A DNA stretch of 64,000 nucleotides from Bacteroidota bacterium (GTDB lineage Bacteria > Bacteroidota > Bacteroidia > Flavobacteriales > Flavobacteriaceae). Both the position numbers and the translations under genes were made by a program. The notes under the pieces were generated by a model. That model had not been told where the DNA came from. It saw only the letters and a program-made list of their open reading frames with translations, and searched no databases. How positions within the stretch are numbered: the stretch's first letter is position 1; every line of letters begins with the position of its first letter. The stretch is taken from contig JAQCDS010000004.1 of assembly GCA_027620655.1 (NCBI GenBank), positions 62,001 through 126,000 on the forward strand, written 5' to 3'. Shown piece by piece: positions 34,866 through 43,321 of this stretch.

Positions 34866-35507
34866 TTATTTTTTCACGCTTACAGTCAATCCATCACGTA
34901 TGGGGAGCAGCACTGTTTCCAACCGATGATCTTCTTTTAAAAGGCGATTGTATTCCAAAACAATTTTTGTTGATGCGTCATTTTTATCTATGGCCTCAAT
35001 GACTTTTCCACTCCACAATACGTTATCAGAAAGAATAACACCTCCGGGGTTTAGTTTATCTATTATTTGATGAAAATAATTAATATAATTGGGTTTATCT
35101 GCGTCCATAAATACCAAGTCGAATGTTGTGTTCAATGTTGGAATAATTTCCAAAGCAGGCCCCAAATGTTGATGAATTTGAGCGCCATACTTTGACTGAT
35201 CAAAATACTTTCTTTGAAAACCTACTAATTCTTCATTGATATCAATCGTATGTAGCACGCCATCATTTTGAAGTCCTTCAGCCAAACAAAGTGCAGAATA
35301 TCCTGTAAATGTCCCTAATTCTAGAATTGTTTTTGGGCGAATAAGTTTAGATAGCATACTTAAAACACGACCTTGATAGTGACCACTAAGCATTCGGGGT
35401 TGTAATATTTTTTGGTATGTTTCACGAGTTAATGCCTGTAAAAGTTCTGGTTCATCTGCTGAATGTTGAACAACATAATCATCTAACTCATCTGAAATGA
35501 AATGCAT
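34866..35507 (-). CDS. Class I SAM-dependent O-methyltransferase, last gene of the kynurenine operon
   Basis: A 213-aa enzyme of the cation-dependent catechol/caffeoyl-CoA O-methyltransferase family. Seen: ILELGTFTGYSALCLAEGL (SAM motif I), VLHTIDINEELVGFQRKYF, and metal-site residues in LVFMDADKPNYINYF and VILSDNVLWSGKV. Its ATG overlaps the stop of the ACMS decarboxylase gene (TAATG), so translation is coupled. Such enzymes methylate vicinal dihydroxy or similar aromatics; a hydroxylated kynurenine intermediate is conceivable but not shown. From memory, homologs often sit beside tatA in Flavobacteriaceae without the kynurenine genes, so the link may be positional only. Confidence 0.85.
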   Translation of the reverse strand: MHFISDELDDYVVQHSADEPELLQALTRETYQKILQPRMLSGHYQGRVLSMLSKLIRPKTILELGTFTGYSALCLAEGLQNDGVLHTIDINEELVGFQRKYFDQSKYGAQIHQHLGPALEIIPTLNTTFDLVFMDADKPNYINYFHQIIDKLNPGGVILSDNVLWSGKVIEAIDKNDASTKIVLEYNRLLKEDHRLETVLLPIRDGLTVSVKK

Positions 35508-36589
35508 TATCCTAAAATTTTCTGTGTAAACTCTTCAATTTTTTTCTGATCATTACCAAACAACCATCGCAACACATTGTCTTCCCAAATATCATCATAT
35601 TGTTCTTGATTAATGATGTTTCTTTCTTTTGCTAGATCCAATAATTTTCCTGGGTAGGATGATTGTGCCTCACTTTCCATTTCGCCAAGCGGGTAGGGGT
35701 CGTCTAGTCCCATAATAATTTGATTGCTTCCTTGTCTTTTGAGCATCAAATTAAAAGAATCGGTATCGTGAACCAAAGTATCAAAATATATATTTGGGTG
35801 TCCAACAGCTTTTCGAGGATGCGTTTTTCCATCAAATAAATCGGGGCGTCCATCAAATCCTTGTATACGTCTTCCAAGATTCATTTGTGCCATTTGTCCT
35901 CCATGTGCAAAACAGGTTCTAATATTCGGAAAACGTTCTTGCATGCCGTTCAAGGTATAAAAATGATAGGCATCTCCACATTGAGCCAACATCCAAATCA
36001 AATGAAAACGCCATGAGGTATTTTCAAGTTTAATCATTTTATCGCCATCGTAGGGGTGTACTTCAATGGCTAGATTATAGTGGTTTGCCAATTCAAAAAT
36101 AGCGTCATTTTCTCTATCAAAAACACTTCGCCATTGGCCAATACTATCCATAAAATGTGTAGGTAGGCATAGTACTTTTAATTCTAATGCTTCAACACAA
36201 CGTTCAATTTCCCATAGAGCTCCCTGTATAAATCCTGGATGGACAACAAAACCACAAGTAAACTTATTGCCGTGCTTTTGTTGGATTTTAGCATTAAAAT
36301 CATTTTGAAAACGTAAAGCTTTTTTCATCATCTCAAGGCGTAATCCATTGCCATACAATTGAGAGAGATTCAGTACAACAGCATGGTCAATTTTATTTTT
36401 TTCCATCCATTCTAGTTTTTCATCAAGAAAAAAACTAGAATGGGTTACTGGACGACTCCAACCTTTTTGAAGCATATATTTTCTTTCGTCATCAACCCAA
36501 AAAATTTCTTTGTCTTTCATAAATTGAGGGATTTCCTCCGGATATGGAAGCAAGTGTGAGTGTCCGTTGATGCGCAGTTTACGTTTCAT
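35507..36589 (-). CDS. 2-amino-3-carboxymuconate-6-semialdehyde decarboxylase (ACMSD)
   Basis: A zinc-dependent amidohydrolase-fold decarboxylase that converts ACMS to 2-aminomuconate semialdehyde and so diverts it from quinolinate. The metal ligands are visible: His10 and His12 in INGHSHLLP, a His in IEVHPYDG, a His in CFAHGGQMAQMNLGRR, and the Asp in MGLDDPYPLGE. At 360 aa it is a little longer than the 332-336 aa of studied enzymes. Its gene neighbours encode the enzymes before and after this step, which supports the specific assignment. Confidence 0.92.
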   Translation of the reverse strand: MKRKLRINGHSHLLPYPEEIPQFMKDKEIFWVDDERKYMLQKGWSRPVTHSSFFLDEKLEWMEKNKIDHAVVLNLSQLYGNGLRLEMMKKALRFQNDFNAKIQQKHGNKFTCGFVVHPGFIQGALWEIERCVEALELKVLCLPTHFMDSIGQWRSVFDRENDAIFELANHYNLAIEVHPYDGDKMIKLENTSWRFHLIWMLAQCGDAYHFYTLNGMQERFPNIRTCFAHGGQMAQMNLGRRIQGFDGRPDLFDGKTHPRKAVGHPNIYFDTLVHDTDSFNLMLKRQGSNQIIMGLDDPYPLGEMESEAQSSYPGKLLDLAKERNIINQEQYDDIWEDNVLRWLFGNDQKKIEEFTQKILG

Positions 36590-36598
36590 TTTTGTGAT

Positions 36599-37123
36599 TT
36601 ATAAATTATTTGGAGCTTCCATTTTTGCACCGCATTTATCGCAAGTACATTTTTCAGTATCGGAATAATAGCGGTCAAAAATTGCTGGCATATCCGTTTC
36701 AATATTTTTTAGTGTAAATGGTTCTCTATAAAGTTGATGACTACATTGCTCACAATACCATTCCAACGCATCTTGAACGCCTTCTGCTCTTGGATATTCA
36801 ATGACCAGTCCAACAGTATTGGCACCTCGTTGAGGTGAGTGTGGTACTTTTGCAGGTAGTAAATAGATGTCGCCTTCTTTGATATGCACATCTTTTGATG
36901 CACCATTTTCAATTATTTTCAAAATAATATCACCTTCAATTTGATAGAAAAATTCAGGTGTTTCATTGTAATGGTAATCTTTTCTATTGTTTGGTCCTCC
37001 AACAAACATCACAATAAATTCACCGTCTTTCCAAACACATTTGTTACCAACAGGGGGCTTTAATAGATCACGATTTTCTTCAATCCAAGCCCTAAAATTA
37101 AGTGGTGATACTAGCGTACTCAT
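36599..37123 (-). CDS. 3-hydroxyanthranilate 3,4-dioxygenase
   Basis: It opens the ring of 3-hydroxyanthranilate to ACMS using Fe(II) and O2. The 174-aa cupin keeps the catalytic iron ligands at the same positions as the characterised Cupriavidus enzyme: His51, Glu57 and His95 (DYHYNETPE, KVPHSP). The bacterial-type C-terminal rubredoxin-like site is present: WYCEQC (Cys124, Cys127) and CTCDKCG (Cys161, Cys164). It lies 9 bp before the ACMSD gene. Confidence 0.96.
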   Translation of the reverse strand: MSTLVSPLNFRAWIEENRDLLKPPVGNKCVWKDGEFIVMFVGGPNNRKDYHYNETPEFFYQIEGDIILKIIENGASKDVHIKEGDIYLLPAKVPHSPQRGANTVGLVIEYPRAEGVQDALEWYCEQCSHQLYREPFTLKNIETDMPAIFDRYYSDTEKCTCDKCGAKMEAPNNL

Positions 37124-37153
37124 GGTTTTATTTTTTTTGTTATTGTTATAAAG

Positions 37154-37936
37154 TTACAAAGATTTTGTTCGTCCACCATCAACTGGAATATTTATTCCAT
37201 TGATATAGCCTGCAGCTTCACTGGCCAAAAACACAATAGTATTGGCAGTTTCTTCTGGTTTTGCAAAGCGTTTAGCGGGGGTGTATGTTTTCATAATACG
37301 TTCCATTTCTTTAAATGACATATTGGCTTTTTTTGCTTTGACTTCAATAATTTCGTTTAAGCGTTCAGTCTTTGTAAATCCAGGTAATACATTATTGACT
37401 GTAATTCCATAGGCCCCCAATTCGAATGAAAGTGTTTTACTCCAATTTCCAACGGCATTGCGAATAGTATTGCTTACCCCCAAACCTTCGATAGGTTCTT
37501 TTACAGAAGTTGAAATCACATTAATAATACGGCCATATTTCTCGGACTTCATAAAAGGAACAACAAGTTGTGTCAAAACATGATTGCATTTTAAATGTTG
37601 TGTAAATGCTGATTCAAATTGTTCTAAAGTCGCCTCTAAAATAGCACCACTTCGAGGCCCTCCTGTATTATTGATAAGAATATGAAATCCTTTATGTGAG
37701 TTTAAATATTTTTCAACATTTATTTTTAGTTCTTCAGGATTTGAAAAATCGGCAACGATATAATCATGAGCCGCAGTTTTTGGTAATTCGGATACTATTT
37801 TTTTGAGTTTTTCTTCGTTACGAGCCACAAGCGTAACACGTGTACCTTCACTGGCTAGTGCAACAGCAGTAGCATGCCCAATCCCTTGAGTACTTCCACA
37901 AACTAACGCCGATTTGTTATTTAAATTTAACTCCAT
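37154..37936 (-). CDS. Atypical short-chain dehydrogenase/reductase lacking the catalytic Tyr-Lys, in the kynurenine operon
   Basis: A 260-aa SDR-fold protein. The nucleotide-binding loop is LVCGSTQGIGHATAVAL and the NNAG motif reads ILINNTGGP. GRIINVISTSVKEP and FELGAYGITVNNVLPGFTKT follow as in the family. The catalytic YxxxK is replaced by Ser155-x3-Arg159 (LGVSNTIRNAV). Such SNxxR members form a known but uncharacterised subgroup often named FabG-like. The gene lies 6 bp after the aminomuconate semialdehyde dehydrogenase gene and 30 bp before the dioxygenase gene, so it is co-expressed with the pathway. Its reaction is unknown; reduction of an unsaturated pathway product is one possibility. 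Confidence 0.85.
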   Translation of the reverse strand: MELNLNNKSALVCGSTQGIGHATAVALASEGTRVTLVARNEEKLKKIVSELPKTAAHDYIVADFSNPEELKINVEKYLNSHKGFHILINNTGGPRSGAILEATLEQFESAFTQHLKCNHVLTQLVVPFMKSEKYGRIINVISTSVKEPIEGLGVSNTIRNAVGNWSKTLSFELGAYGITVNNVLPGFTKTERLNEIIEVKAKKANMSFKEMERIMKTYTPAKRFAKPEETANTIVFLASEAAGYINGINIPVDGGRTKSL

Positions 37937-37942
37937 ATTATT

Positions 37943-39388
37943 TTATTCATAATTAATACATACATTTTTTGCTTCCGTAAAAAAGCGTAAGACTTCAAAA
38001 CCACCTTCACGTCCAACTCCAGATGATTTTGCACCTCCAAAAGGGGTACGCAAATCGCGTTGTAGCCATGTGTTGATCCATACAATACCTGTTTGCAATT
38101 GCTCTGAAAAATAGAGACTTCGTTTTAGATTATTGGTCCAAACTGTAGCGGACAGACCATATTTTACATTATTAGCTAGTTTTAGAGCTTCTGTGTCTCC
38201 TTTGAAAGGCATTAAAGTAACCACTGGACCAAAAATTTCTTCTTGATTTAATACACAGTCATTAGACGAAACTTCAATAATTGTAGGCTGCATAAAGTAT
38301 CCATTTTTTCCATTTTCAACAGAAACACGCTCACCTCCATACAAAACAGTTGCTTTCTCTTGTTTTACTTGTTCGATATAGCTCAAAACTTTGTCTAGAT
38401 GAGGTTTGGAGACTAATGCTCCAATATCAGTGTTTTTTTCTGATGGTAGACCTACTTTTAATTGTTTTACTTTTTCAATAAAATCATTTTTAAATTGCTC
38501 ATAAATCGACGCTTCTACAAAAATCCGACTTCCACAAAGACAAATTTGTCCTTGATTTGCAAACGAAGATTTAACGGTAGTTGAAAGCATTTTCTTATAA
38601 TCACAATCTGCAAATATGATATTAGGATTTTTTCCTCCCAATTCGAGAGATAATTTTTTAAAAAGTGGTGCTGCTGTTTTAGCAATATGTGCACCTGTTT
38701 TTGTCCCTCCAGTAAATGAAATTGCTTTAATGTTTGGATGCTCCACAATGGCCTGACCTGTTGTGTGGCCCATTCCATGAACAATATTTAGAACCCCTTT
38801 TGGAAGTCCTGCTTTGGTGCATATTTCTGCTAACAAAAAAGCAGTATAAGGGGTAACTTCACTTGGCTTTGCCACCACGCAGTTTCCTGCGGCTAGTGCT
38901 GGTGCTATTTTCCATGTAAAGAGGTAAAGAGGTAAGTTCCAAGGCGAAATACAACCCACTATACCAATGGGCTGGCGTAAGGTGAAATTGATGCTTTTTT
39001 GTGAAACTTGTTCGTGACTTTCACTATAAAACTGTGTTATTGCTTGGCTGAAAAACCTAAAATTAAGTGCTGCTCTAGGGATATCTACTTCTTTAGCTAA
39101 ACTTAGTGGCTTGCCATTATCCATACTCTCGGCCGCCGCCAATGCATCTAATTTTGATACAATCAAATCGGCTATTTTACGAAGAATCTCACTACGCTGT
39201 CCGACGGATGTTTTAGACCACGAAGCAAATGCAGTATTAGCCGCTTTATAGGCCTCTTCAACATCTTTATCAGTCGAATTGGGCAGTCTACCATACACTA
39301 CACCAGTACTCGGGTCTATGGCCTCTAACCATTCGTTGTTTGAGGGCTCGCAATAGGTTCCGTTGATGTAATTTTTTATGGTAATCAT
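37943..39388 (-). CDS. 2-aminomuconate-6-semialdehyde dehydrogenase
   Basis: An NAD+-dependent aldehyde dehydrogenase of 481 aa; the reaction yields 2-aminomuconate. Landmarks: Asn151 in ISPWNLPLYLF, Glu249 in LSLELGGKNPNI, Cys283 in GQICLCGSRIF, and EEIFGPVVTLMPF. The family resembles NbaE/AmnC and human ALDH8A1. Specificity is inferred mainly from the operon, with ACMSD and the deaminase alongside. The start overlaps the stop of the upstream deaminase gene by one base (TAATG). Confidence 0.92.
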   Translation of the reverse strand: MITIKNYINGTYCEPSNNEWLEAIDPSTGVVYGRLPNSTDKDVEEAYKAANTAFASWSKTSVGQRSEILRKIADLIVSKLDALAAAESMDNGKPLSLAKEVDIPRAALNFRFFSQAITQFYSESHEQVSQKSINFTLRQPIGIVGCISPWNLPLYLFTWKIAPALAAGNCVVAKPSEVTPYTAFLLAEICTKAGLPKGVLNIVHGMGHTTGQAIVEHPNIKAISFTGGTKTGAHIAKTAAPLFKKLSLELGGKNPNIIFADCDYKKMLSTTVKSSFANQGQICLCGSRIFVEASIYEQFKNDFIEKVKQLKVGLPSEKNTDIGALVSKPHLDKVLSYIEQVKQEKATVLYGGERVSVENGKNGYFMQPTIIEVSSNDCVLNQEEIFGPVVTLMPFKGDTEALKLANNVKYGLSATVWTNNLKRSLYFSEQLQTGIVWINTWLQRDLRTPFGGAKSSGVGREGGFEVLRFFTEAKNVCINYE

Positions 39389-39789
39389 TACTGTTTTTTA
39401 TAAGCTACTACTTTTATTTCAATCACTAGGTCGGGGTGTGGAAGTTGATGTACTGCTACGGTAGTTCTTGTTGGTCCTGTATCCGTATCAAAAAACTCTG
39501 CATAGGCCTTGTTATAATCTGCAAAATCATTCATATTAACCAAAAATGAGGTCACATCGACCACATCTGCTAATGATGCTCCTTCTTTAGCTAAATTTTT
39601 ATCAATGTTTTGAAGTACTTCTCGGGTTTGAACGGCCACATCCAATTTTTTTGTACCCATACTGTCTATTTGCTCTGCCCCCGCAATACTATTATCTGCT
39701 CGTCTAGAACTTGTTCCAGAAACAAAAATAAAATCACCTACACGTTTTGTATGTGGATAGGCACCTCTTGGCGTGACTGTTTCACTCAT
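39388..39789 (-). CDS. 2-aminomuconate deaminase (RidA/YjgF family)
   Basis: A 133-aa RidA-fold protein. In the Pseudomonas 2-nitrobenzoate and 2-aminophenol pathways the homolog (NbaF, AmnD) hydrolyses 2-aminomuconate to 4-oxalocrotonate and ammonia. The sequence shows [20 protein letters not shown] at the N-terminus and [26 protein letters not shown] at the C-terminus, with the conserved Arg and Glu of the family. Position between kmo and the semialdehyde dehydrogenase gene supports the role. Confidence 0.9.
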   Translation of the reverse strand: MSETVTPRGAYPHTKRVGDFIFVSGTSSRRADNSIAGAEQIDSMGTKKLDVAVQTREVLQNIDKNLAKEGASLADVVDVTSFLVNMNDFADYNKAYAEFFDTDTGPTRTTVAVHQLPHPDLVIEIKVVAYKKQ

Positions 39790-39806
39790 AATTTAAAATT
39801 TTACAG

Positions 39807-41210
39807 TTAATGATTTAAGGTTTTTGCAATCTTATCATCTTCCAAAATGGAATTGGTTTCTTTTTTAATTTTTTCATGAAGTGATGAAATGGATATATTT
39901 TGGTCAATCCCCTCATCATTAATCATATTTAATATGGCCTTATCTTGCGCTCTTCCTCTTGTCATGGCCTCGTGATAGCCCATATCTTCCCTAAAAGTGA
40001 CCATTGAATATTTAGAAAAATAATCATTTGGGAGTTCTGTTTCTAAAGTCATTTCTAAGGCACGCTTTTTTTGAAAAAGTGCATTTGCAACATGGTCTTT
40101 CATTTCGTGGAAATTATCAATAGCCAAGTCTGCAATACCGTCTGTGTCTATTTTTCGCTGTTGTTGAAAGGCTTTAAATGTTTTTTCCCAGTTGCCATCA
40201 TGCTGCTCTAAAAAAGTATCAAATTCTACAACATCCTCAAAGGAAGCATTCATCCCTTGACCATAAAAAGGTACAATAGCATGTGCTGCATCTCCAAGTA
40301 AAAGATTTTTGCCTTTATATTGCCATGGAAAACATTTTACAGTGCCAAGCGGAGCTGTTGGATTTTCAAAAAATTCTGATGCCAAATTTGGCATCAATTC
40401 TAAAGCATCAGGAAATTCATTATTAAAGAAATTTAATACATTTTCTTCGGTCGTAAGGTTGTTAAAGTTGTATGTTCCACCCTCGTAAGCCAAAAATAAA
40501 GTTACGGTAAAACTTCCATCTAAATTTGGTAATGCTATAATCATATACTCGCCTCTTGGCCAAATGTGAAGTGCGTTTTTAAATGCTCTAAACCCGCCAT
40601 TTTCAGATGGAGGAATAGTCAATTCTTTATAGCCATGTGTTAGAAAATTTTGAGAAAAACTGAATAAAAACTTACGTTCCGAAAAGTAACTTTTTCGCAG
40701 TGCTGAACCTGCTCCATCGGTTCCAAAAATAAGGTCTGCGGTACAGTCAAAAGTTTGTCCATTTTCAGTATTGATGAAATTGGCAGTATTATTTTCAAAA
40801 TCAACAGCATTACATTTACTGTTGAATTCAATTTTTACATTTTCAAGTGCTTCGGCCTCATCCATTAGAAGTGAAGTAAGCAACTCTCTTGATATCGAAT
40901 TTATGTATTCGTCTTCGCGCCCGCTGTACCTAGAGAGTTTTGTTTTACCCTCTCTATCATGTAACATACGGCCATGCATTGGAATACAAAGTTTCATAAC
41001 TTTATCTTCCAAACCAACCATTTTCATGGCTTTGATGCCTCTGTTGGAAAAAGCCAAATTGATAGAACGTCCAGCGCTAATATCAACTTTTCTTAGGTCT
41101 GGTCTAAGCTCCATAACACGGACACTGTATCCCCTTTGTCCTAGACGTAATGCCAAAAGTGAACCACACAGCCCAGCTCCAATAATTAAAATAGTTTCTT
41201 TTTGTTTCAT
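39807..41210 (-). CDS. kmo: Kynurenine 3-monooxygenase
   Basis: An FAD- and NADPH-dependent hydroxylase forming 3-hydroxykynurenine. The 467-aa sequence begins with the FAD loop ILIIGAGLCGSLLALRLGQRG, has DLIFGTDGAGSALRKSYF (DG motif) and LLGDAAHAIVPFYGQGMNASFEDV (GD motif with the KMO-typical continuation). The C-terminal helical part (HVANALFQKKRALEMTLE) is shorter than the membrane anchor of eukaryotic KMO. The start overlaps the kynU stop by 4 bp (ATGA). Confidence 0.96.
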   Translation of the reverse strand: MKQKETILIIGAGLCGSLLALRLGQRGYSVRVMELRPDLRKVDISAGRSINLAFSNRGIKAMKMVGLEDKVMKLCIPMHGRMLHDREGKTKLSRYSGREDEYINSISRELLTSLLMDEAEALENVKIEFNSKCNAVDFENNTANFINTENGQTFDCTADLIFGTDGAGSALRKSYFSERKFLFSFSQNFLTHGYKELTIPPSENGGFRAFKNALHIWPRGEYMIIALPNLDGSFTVTLFLAYEGGTYNFNNLTTEENVLNFFNNEFPDALELMPNLASEFFENPTAPLGTVKCFPWQYKGKNLLLGDAAHAIVPFYGQGMNASFEDVVEFDTFLEQHDGNWEKTFKAFQQQRKIDTDGIADLAIDNFHEMKDHVANALFQKKRALEMTLETELPNDYFSKYSMVTFREDMGYHEAMTRGRAQDKAILNMINDEGIDQNISISSLHEKIKKETNSILEDDKIAKTLNH

Positions 41211-42475
41211 TTGAGTAGATTTTTTAGGATTTCAACCATGCGAAAGACATCTTCAAAAGAATTGTAAAAAGGAACAGGAGCACATCGAATCACATCGGGT
41301 TCTCTCCAGTCTGTAATCACATGGTTTTCAATGAGTTGTTTATGAAGTGTTTTGTCAGCATTTTTTACTTGAATAGAGAGTTGACACCCACGTTCATTAG
41401 GGTTGCTTGGTGTGATGATATTGATGTTAGGGTGATTTAATTCGTTAATCAGAAACTCCAAATAAGCAGTAAGTTTTAAGGATTTTTGGCGTAATGCAGT
41501 CATGCCTACTTCATTAAACAAATCTAATGAGGCTTTAATTGCTGCCATTGATAGAATTGGAGGGTTACTCAATTGCCAGCCCTCTGCTCCAGGTGTAAAA
41601 TCTAAAGGTTGTCGCATGTTGAATCGGGTTGCTTTGTTTTGACTCCACCAGCCTGCAAAACGTTTTAATGTTTTATCATTCGCGTAGCGCTCGTGCACAA
41701 ATATTCCGCCCAAACTTCCAGGGCCAGAATTTAGGTATTTATACGTACACCATGCCGCAAAATCTACTCCAGAATCATGAAGTTCTGGTTGAATATTGCC
41801 TACACCGTGTGCTAAATCAATACCTACTTTACAACCCTTGGCGTGGCCAAGTTTTGCAATTTCTTTTAAATCTAAGTATTGTCCTGTATAATAATTGATA
41901 CCGCCAATCAGAAGAAGTGCAATCTCGTCGCCTTGTTCCTCAAGGATATGTTCTAAATCTTCAATTCTTAATAAAGTTTCAACTTTTCTAGGGTGCCATT
42001 CTACAAGACATTCATTGGCATCAAAACCATGAAATTCCAATTGTGTTTGTACGGCATAGCGATCTGAGGGAAATGCGTCACTTTCAATTAATATTTTACA
42101 GCGTTTTGGTGTAGGATTATAAAAAGAAACCATCAACAAGTGAAGATTTGTTGTGAGGGTATTCATCACCACAACTTCAATGGGTTTTGCGCCCACAATT
42201 TTAGCCATACTCTCTGTAAGAAATTCATGATAAGGCATCCATGGATTTTTGGCTTCAAAATGACCTTCAACACCAAGTTTGGCCCAGTCGTTGAGCTCTT
42301 GATCTATGGCCAATTTTGTGGATTTTGGTTGCAGTCCAAGAGAATTTCCCGTAAAATACAACCAGTTTTTTCCATTATCTTCTTTTGGAATATGAAATGC
42401 ATTTCTGTATGATGCCAATGGATCATTTTGATCCATTTGCTGAGCAAATTCTAGATGTGATTTAAATACCAGCAA
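41207..42475 (-). CDS. kynU: Kynureninase, TTG start
   Basis: A PLP enzyme that cleaves kynurenine and 3-hydroxykynurenine to (3-hydroxy)anthranilate plus alanine. At 422 aa it has the family pattern: YFTGNSLGLQPKST, VVMNTLTTNLHLLMVSFY, GCKVGIDLAHGVGNIQPELH, and the PLP-lysine segment AAWCTYKYLNSGPGSLGG. The N-terminal LEFAQQMDQNDPL is shared with homologs but precedes the first ATG (42436), so the start is most likely TTG at 42475. It is the first gene of the eight-gene catabolic operon. Confidence 0.96.
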   Translation of the reverse strand: MLVFKSHLEFAQQMDQNDPLASYRNAFHIPKEDNGKNWLYFTGNSLGLQPKSTKLAIDQELNDWAKLGVEGHFEAKNPWMPYHEFLTESMAKIVGAKPIEVVVMNTLTTNLHLLMVSFYNPTPKRCKILIESDAFPSDRYAVQTQLEFHGFDANECLVEWHPRKVETLLRIEDLEHILEEQGDEIALLLIGGINYYTGQYLDLKEIAKLGHAKGCKVGIDLAHGVGNIQPELHDSGVDFAAWCTYKYLNSGPGSLGGIFVHERYANDKTLKRFAGWWSQNKATRFNMRQPLDFTPGAEGWQLSNPPILSMAAIKASLDLFNEVGMTALRQKSLKLTAYLEFLINELNHPNINIITPSNPNERGCQLSIQVKNADKTLHKQLIENHVITDWREPDVIRCAPVPFYNSFEDVFRMVEILKNLLK

Positions 42476-42485
42476 GACAATTTGT

Positions 42486-42501
42486 TTTGAGTGTACTCAA
42501 A
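42486..42501. promoter_or_regulatory. Inverted repeat at the kynurenine operon promoter (candidate operator)
   Basis: TTTGAGT-GT-ACTCAAA: 7-bp arms around a 2-bp spacer. It overlaps the downstream end of the -7 element and the expected transcription start, where a repressor would block initiation. No regulator gene is in the operon. KynR, the Lrp-family regulator of proteobacteria, is a precedent for control of such genes, but this site is only inferred. Confidence 0.5.
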
Positions 42502-42505
42502 TGTA
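42498..42505 (-). promoter_or_regulatory. Promoter -7 element of the kynurenine operon
   Basis: TACATTTG on the minus strand fits TAnnTTTG, 22 bp before the TTG start of kynU. It supports initiation at 42475. All seven downstream genes are spaced by 30 bp or less or overlap, so this is probably the operon promoter. Confidence 0.6.
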
Positions 42506-42548
42506 GGTAATTTTAGCCGATTATAAAATTGAGTTAGACTTGTGAAAA

Positions 42549-43211
42549 TCAGTGGTTTTCTTTTAACAAATGTGGGAATTTAGCTTTAAAACGCTTTAAT
42601 CTTGGAATAGAAACATTACGAACATAAGGATTATTGGGGTGCAAGCGCTCATAGTTTTGGTGATAATTTTCGGCTTTCCAAAATTTTTGAAATGGGTAAA
42701 CCTCTGCGGCTACGGTTGTATTTTCTGTTTTTTCAATTTTTGCTATTTTCTTTAAGATAATTGCTTTTTGTTCTTGATTTTGATAAAAAATAATCGAACG
42801 ATATTGTGAGCCTCTGTCTGGACCTTGACCATTAACTTGCGCTATATTTTGAGAACCAAAATATACATCCACCAAAGTTGAAAAAGACACCACCGATGGA
42901 TTGTAAAGCACTTCTACAGCTTCGGCATGACCAGTTAGGCCAGTATTGCTGAGTTCGTAGGTGGGGTTGTCGGTAAAACCACCCGCATAACCACTAATGG
43001 CTTCTTGAACACCATATACACTTTCGTAAACGGCTTCAACACACCAAAAACATCCACTGGCAAAATAGGCCTTAGCAATGCCATTTTCTAGTGGAACTTC
43101 TATGGGTTTAGCATTGACAACCGCTTGTTGTTTGGTGTTTTGTGTGTTGTTGTTTTGACAACTTATGCTGTTACAAAAGAGTAGAGGAAGGAGTAAAAAG
43201 ATGTTTTTCAT
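42549..43211 (-). CDS. msrA: Peptide-methionine (S)-S-oxide reductase MsrA, exported
   Basis: It repairs methionine S-sulfoxide. The catalytic motif is YFASGCFWCVEAVYESVYGV, followed by YAGGFTDNPTYE, GHAEAVEVLYNP and SQYRSIIFY. The ORF track begins at 43241, but the ATG at 43211 (MKNIFLLLPLLFCNSISC) starts a lipoprotein-like signal, so I use that; the mature enzyme then acts outside the cytoplasm. This gives 220 aa. No MsrB domain is fused. Confidence 0.93.
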   Translation of the reverse strand: MKNIFLLLPLLFCNSISCQNNNTQNTKQQAVVNAKPIEVPLENGIAKAYFASGCFWCVEAVYESVYGVQEAISGYAGGFTDNPTYELSNTGLTGHAEAVEVLYNPSVVSFSTLVDVYFGSQNIAQVNGQGPDRGSQYRSIIFYQNQEQKAIILKKIAKIEKTENTTVAAEVYPFQKFWKAENYHQNYERLHPNNPYVRNVSIPRLKRFKAKFPHLLKENH

Positions 43212-43296
43212 GGTACATATGTTTGGGGTAAAATTAAGCATCCACCAATGGTATTTTGTGAAATTTTGGTTAAAAATCTTATATATCGACGATTTT

Positions 43297-43316
43297 AATT
43301 GTTGCCAATAGTTTTT
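43297..43316. repeat. 20-bp direct repeat, left copy, flanking parDE
   Basis: AATTGTTGCCAATAGTTTTT, identical to the copy at 43888-43907. It lies 5 bp beyond the parE stop. Confidence 0.85.
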
Positions 43317-43321
43317 ATCAG

